Origin: Methanocorpusculum sp.
Lineage (GTDB): Archaea > Halobacteriota > Methanomicrobia > Methanomicrobiales > Methanocorpusculaceae
NCBI GenBank assembly: GCA_030539595.1
Contig: JAUNXW010000095.1
Span: forward strand, 1-6,575
Direction of reading: 5' to 3'
Length of the DNA stretch: 6,575 nt
Part shown: one piece after another, positions 5,202-6,575 of the stretch
How positions within the stretch are numbered: position 1 is the stretch's first letter
How the letters are laid out: each line of letters starts with the position of its first letter
The notes under the pieces: model-generated
Seen by the model: the letters and a program-made list of their open reading frames with translations, nothing else
What the model was told of the DNA's origin: nothing
Database searches by the model: none
Made by a program: the position numbers and the translations under genes

Positions 5202-6428
5202 ATGATGAGTTCAGGCGAACAGAAAATACAGTGGGCATATCAGTATATGCCTGTGCTTCAGGCAATCAGAAAGCGTTTCGAAAAAGAGCTTCCCTTAAAA
5301 GGACAAAAAATCGGAATGGCTCTTCACGTTGAAGCGAAAACAGCCTGCCTTGTAAGAACATTAGCCGCAGGAGGGGCGGAAGTATACATCACAGGATGCA
5401 ACCCTCTTTCGACACAGGATGATGTTGCCGAAGCTTTACGCGACGGCGGTGTTGCCTGCTATGCGAAGCGCGGATGCGACAACAAAGAATACTACGAAGC
5501 CATAGACAAAGTCCTTGACGCAAAGCCGACCTTGACAATTGACGACGGAATGGATTTAATCAACCGCGTTCACCTTGACAGACGCGACGCGTTATCGGGA
5601 ATTATCGGAGCGTGCGAAGAAACCACAACGGGAATCCACAGACTTAAAGCAATGGAAGCCGACGGAAAATTAGAATTCCCGGTAGTCGCAGTAAACGACA
5701 CTCCGATGAAACATTACTTCGACAACGTTCACGGAACAGGCGAAAGCGCACTCGCATCAATTATGCTTACCACAAACTGCTTGGTTGCCGGAAAACACGT
5801 TGTTGTCGCAGGCTACGGTTACTGCGGAAGAGGAGTAGCCACAAAATCAAGAGCGCTTGGGGCAAGAGTTATTGTAACCGAAATTGACGCACGCCGTGCC
5901 CTTCAGGCTCATTTTGACGGATTCGATGTGATGTCGATGAACGAAGCGGCAAAAATCGGAGACCTCTTCATCACAACAACAGGCAACTGCGATATTATCA
6001 CAGACAGACACTTCCCGCTGCTTAAGTCGGGCGCAATCCTTTCAAACGCGGGACACTTCAATAACGAAATTTCAATCCCATGGCTTGAAGCTCACGCTTC
6101 TACGGTTGAACACAGAGACGGAATTGATACATATGTAGTAGACGGTAAAAAGATTCACCTTCTTGCAGAAGGCAGACTTGTAAACCTCGCAACTCCTAAG
6201 GGAATGGGTCATCCGATAGAAGTTATGGATTTGAGTTTCGCGGTTCAGGCTCTTTCTGTTGAATATATGGCAAAACACGGTAAAGAGCTGAAAGCAGGCG
6301 TTCACGATGTCCCAAGCGACATAGACGAGTATATCGCGAAACTGAAACTTGAGAGTGTCGGCGCAAGTATTGATGAGCTTTCAGCTGTTCAGAAAGAATA
6401 CATGTGCAGCTGGAATCAAGGGACATAA
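5202..6428 (+). CDS. ahcY: S-adenosylhomocysteine / S-inosylhomocysteine hydrolase (archaeal AHCY family)
   Basis: NAD-dependent cytoplasmic enzyme that splits the product of SAM-dependent methylation to homocysteine plus a nucleoside. The 408 residues lack the C-terminal Lys/Tyr tail of the animal enzyme, as is usual in archaea and Thermotoga. Visible are ALHVEAKTA (40-48), NPLSTQDD (67-74), DDGMDL (114-119), EETTTG (139-144), VNDTPMKHYFDN (164-175) with the catalytic-type Lys170 and Asp174, the NAD-binding GYGYCGRG (204-211) with acidic VTE (225-227), and NAGHFNNEI (282-290). Where human AHCY has Thr57 and Glu59 contacting adenine, this protein has Glu44 and Lys46, consistent with a 6-oxo (inosyl) substrate as in the Methanocaldococcus S-inosylhomocysteine hydrolase. 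The start is ATG 5202 or the adjacent ATG 5205. The conserved N-terminal EQKIQWAYQYMPVL argues against the later Met16. The family call is firm and the substrate is inferred. Confidence 0.94.
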   Translation: MMSSGEQKIQWAYQYMPVLQAIRKRFEKELPLKGQKIGMALHVEAKTACLVRTLAAGGAEVYITGCNPLSTQDDVAEALRDGGVACYAKRGCDNKEYYEAIDKVLDAKPTLTIDDGMDLINRVHLDRRDALSGIIGACEETTTGIHRLKAMEADGKLEFPVVAVNDTPMKHYFDNVHGTGESALASIMLTTNCLVAGKHVVVAGYGYCGRGVATKSRALGARVIVTEIDARRALQAHFDGFDVMSMNEAAKIGDLFITTTGNCDIITDRHFPLLKSGAILSNAGHFNNEISIPWLEAHASTVEHRDGIDTYVVDGKKIHLLAEGRLVNLATPKGMGHPIEVMDLSFAVQALSVEYMAKHGKELKAGVHDVPSDIDEYIAKLKLESVGASIDELSAVQKEYMCSWNQGT

Positions 6429-6446
6429 TTTTTTATTATTTTTTAA
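6429..6446 (+). terminator. T-rich terminator after the hydrolase gene
   Basis: Directly after the TAA come TTTTTT, ATTA and TTTTTT. Such T tracts on the non-template strand, without need of a hairpin, are the known intrinsic termination signal of archaeal RNA polymerase. No stem-loop precedes it. Confidence 0.7.
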
Positions 6447-6500
6447 TTAAATTGATAATAAGTTGTATGGTATTTTCCTAAATTATTTGGCGAGACACCG

Positions 6501-6556
6501 AAAAACACTAAATATTGCACTAAAACACGAAACACACTAAAACTGACAAAAAACAC
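6501..6556. repeat. A/C-rich stretch with repeated CACTAAA and AAACAC words
   Basis: The plus strand is almost free of G and T here. CACTAAA occurs at 6506-6512, 6518-6524 and 6535-6541. AAACAC occurs at 6503-6508, 6523-6528, 6530-6535 and 6551-6556. On the other strand these read TTTAGTG and GTGTTT. The spacing is irregular, so this is a degenerate low-complexity repeat and not a CRISPR. No gene is visible from 6447 to the window end. Confidence 0.5.
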
Positions 6557-6575
6557 AAAAGTTTGTCTCTTAAAT

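Noticed and set aside
6501..6556. CRISPR array
   Set aside because: Repeated words are only six to seven bases, with irregular spacing and no unique spacers.
6492..6569. GAGACA (6492-6497) and TGTCTC (6564-6569) inverted repeat as possible mobile-element ends
   Set aside because: Six-base arms with no coding capacity between them and no target duplication. Chance is the simplest explanation.

Overview
The window comes from a methanogenic archaeon. Its left edge holds the start of the beta subunit gene of methyl-coenzyme M reductase, a methanogenesis/alkane-archaea hallmark. All other genes are archaeal-type: L21e, RNA polymerase subunit F (Rpb4-like), Pus10, TrmY, a DUF655 protein, and a short archaeal-type S-adenosyl/S-inosylhomocysteine hydrolase. 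Moderate A+T content and the gene set fit a euryarchaeal methanogen, perhaps of the Methanomicrobia (Methanomicrobiales-like). The lineage is inference and was not determined.

Layout. Positions 1-731 (minus strand) hold the 5' half of mcrB, running off the left edge. Positions 732-1181 are about 450 bp without a convincing protein gene. They hold the mcr promoter(s) and a probable leader of about 195 nt, which contains two small hairpins, a 17-codon mini-ORF and a tandem 14-bp repeat. Positions 1182-5055 hold a tight six-gene minus-strand cluster, in transcription order trmY, pus10, rpl21e, rpoF, DUF655, ksgA. Its gaps are between -4 and +39 bp, so it is probably one operon. Positions 5056-5201 are a divergent promoter region. 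Positions 5202-6428 (plus strand) hold the homocysteine-conjugate hydrolase, followed by a T-rich archaeal-type terminator. Positions 6447-6575 carry no recognisable gene, but have an A/C-rich stretch with short repeated motifs.

How the genes fit together. The six-gene cluster serves RNA maturation, ribosomes and transcription. Pus10 makes pseudouridine 54 (and 55) in tRNA, and TrmY methylates pseudouridine 54. KsgA dimethylates 16S rRNA. L21e is a ribosomal protein, RpoF is part of the RNA polymerase stalk, and the DUF655 protein is a probable nucleic-acid-binding protein of unknown function. TrmY and KsgA consume S-adenosylmethionine. The divergent hydrolase recycles the demethylated product. 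Its substrate pocket has a Lys where the classical adenosylhomocysteinase has an adenine-reading Glu, which fits the S-inosylhomocysteine hydrolase activity known from Methanocaldococcus.

The most unexpected non-coding signal is a 19-bp element (18 of 19 identical) found upstream of mcrB and again in the trmY/hydrolase divergent region. It has the same orientation and nearly the same distance to the putative TATA box of the minus-strand operon in each case. No mobile element, CRISPR array, tRNA or rRNA gene was seen.
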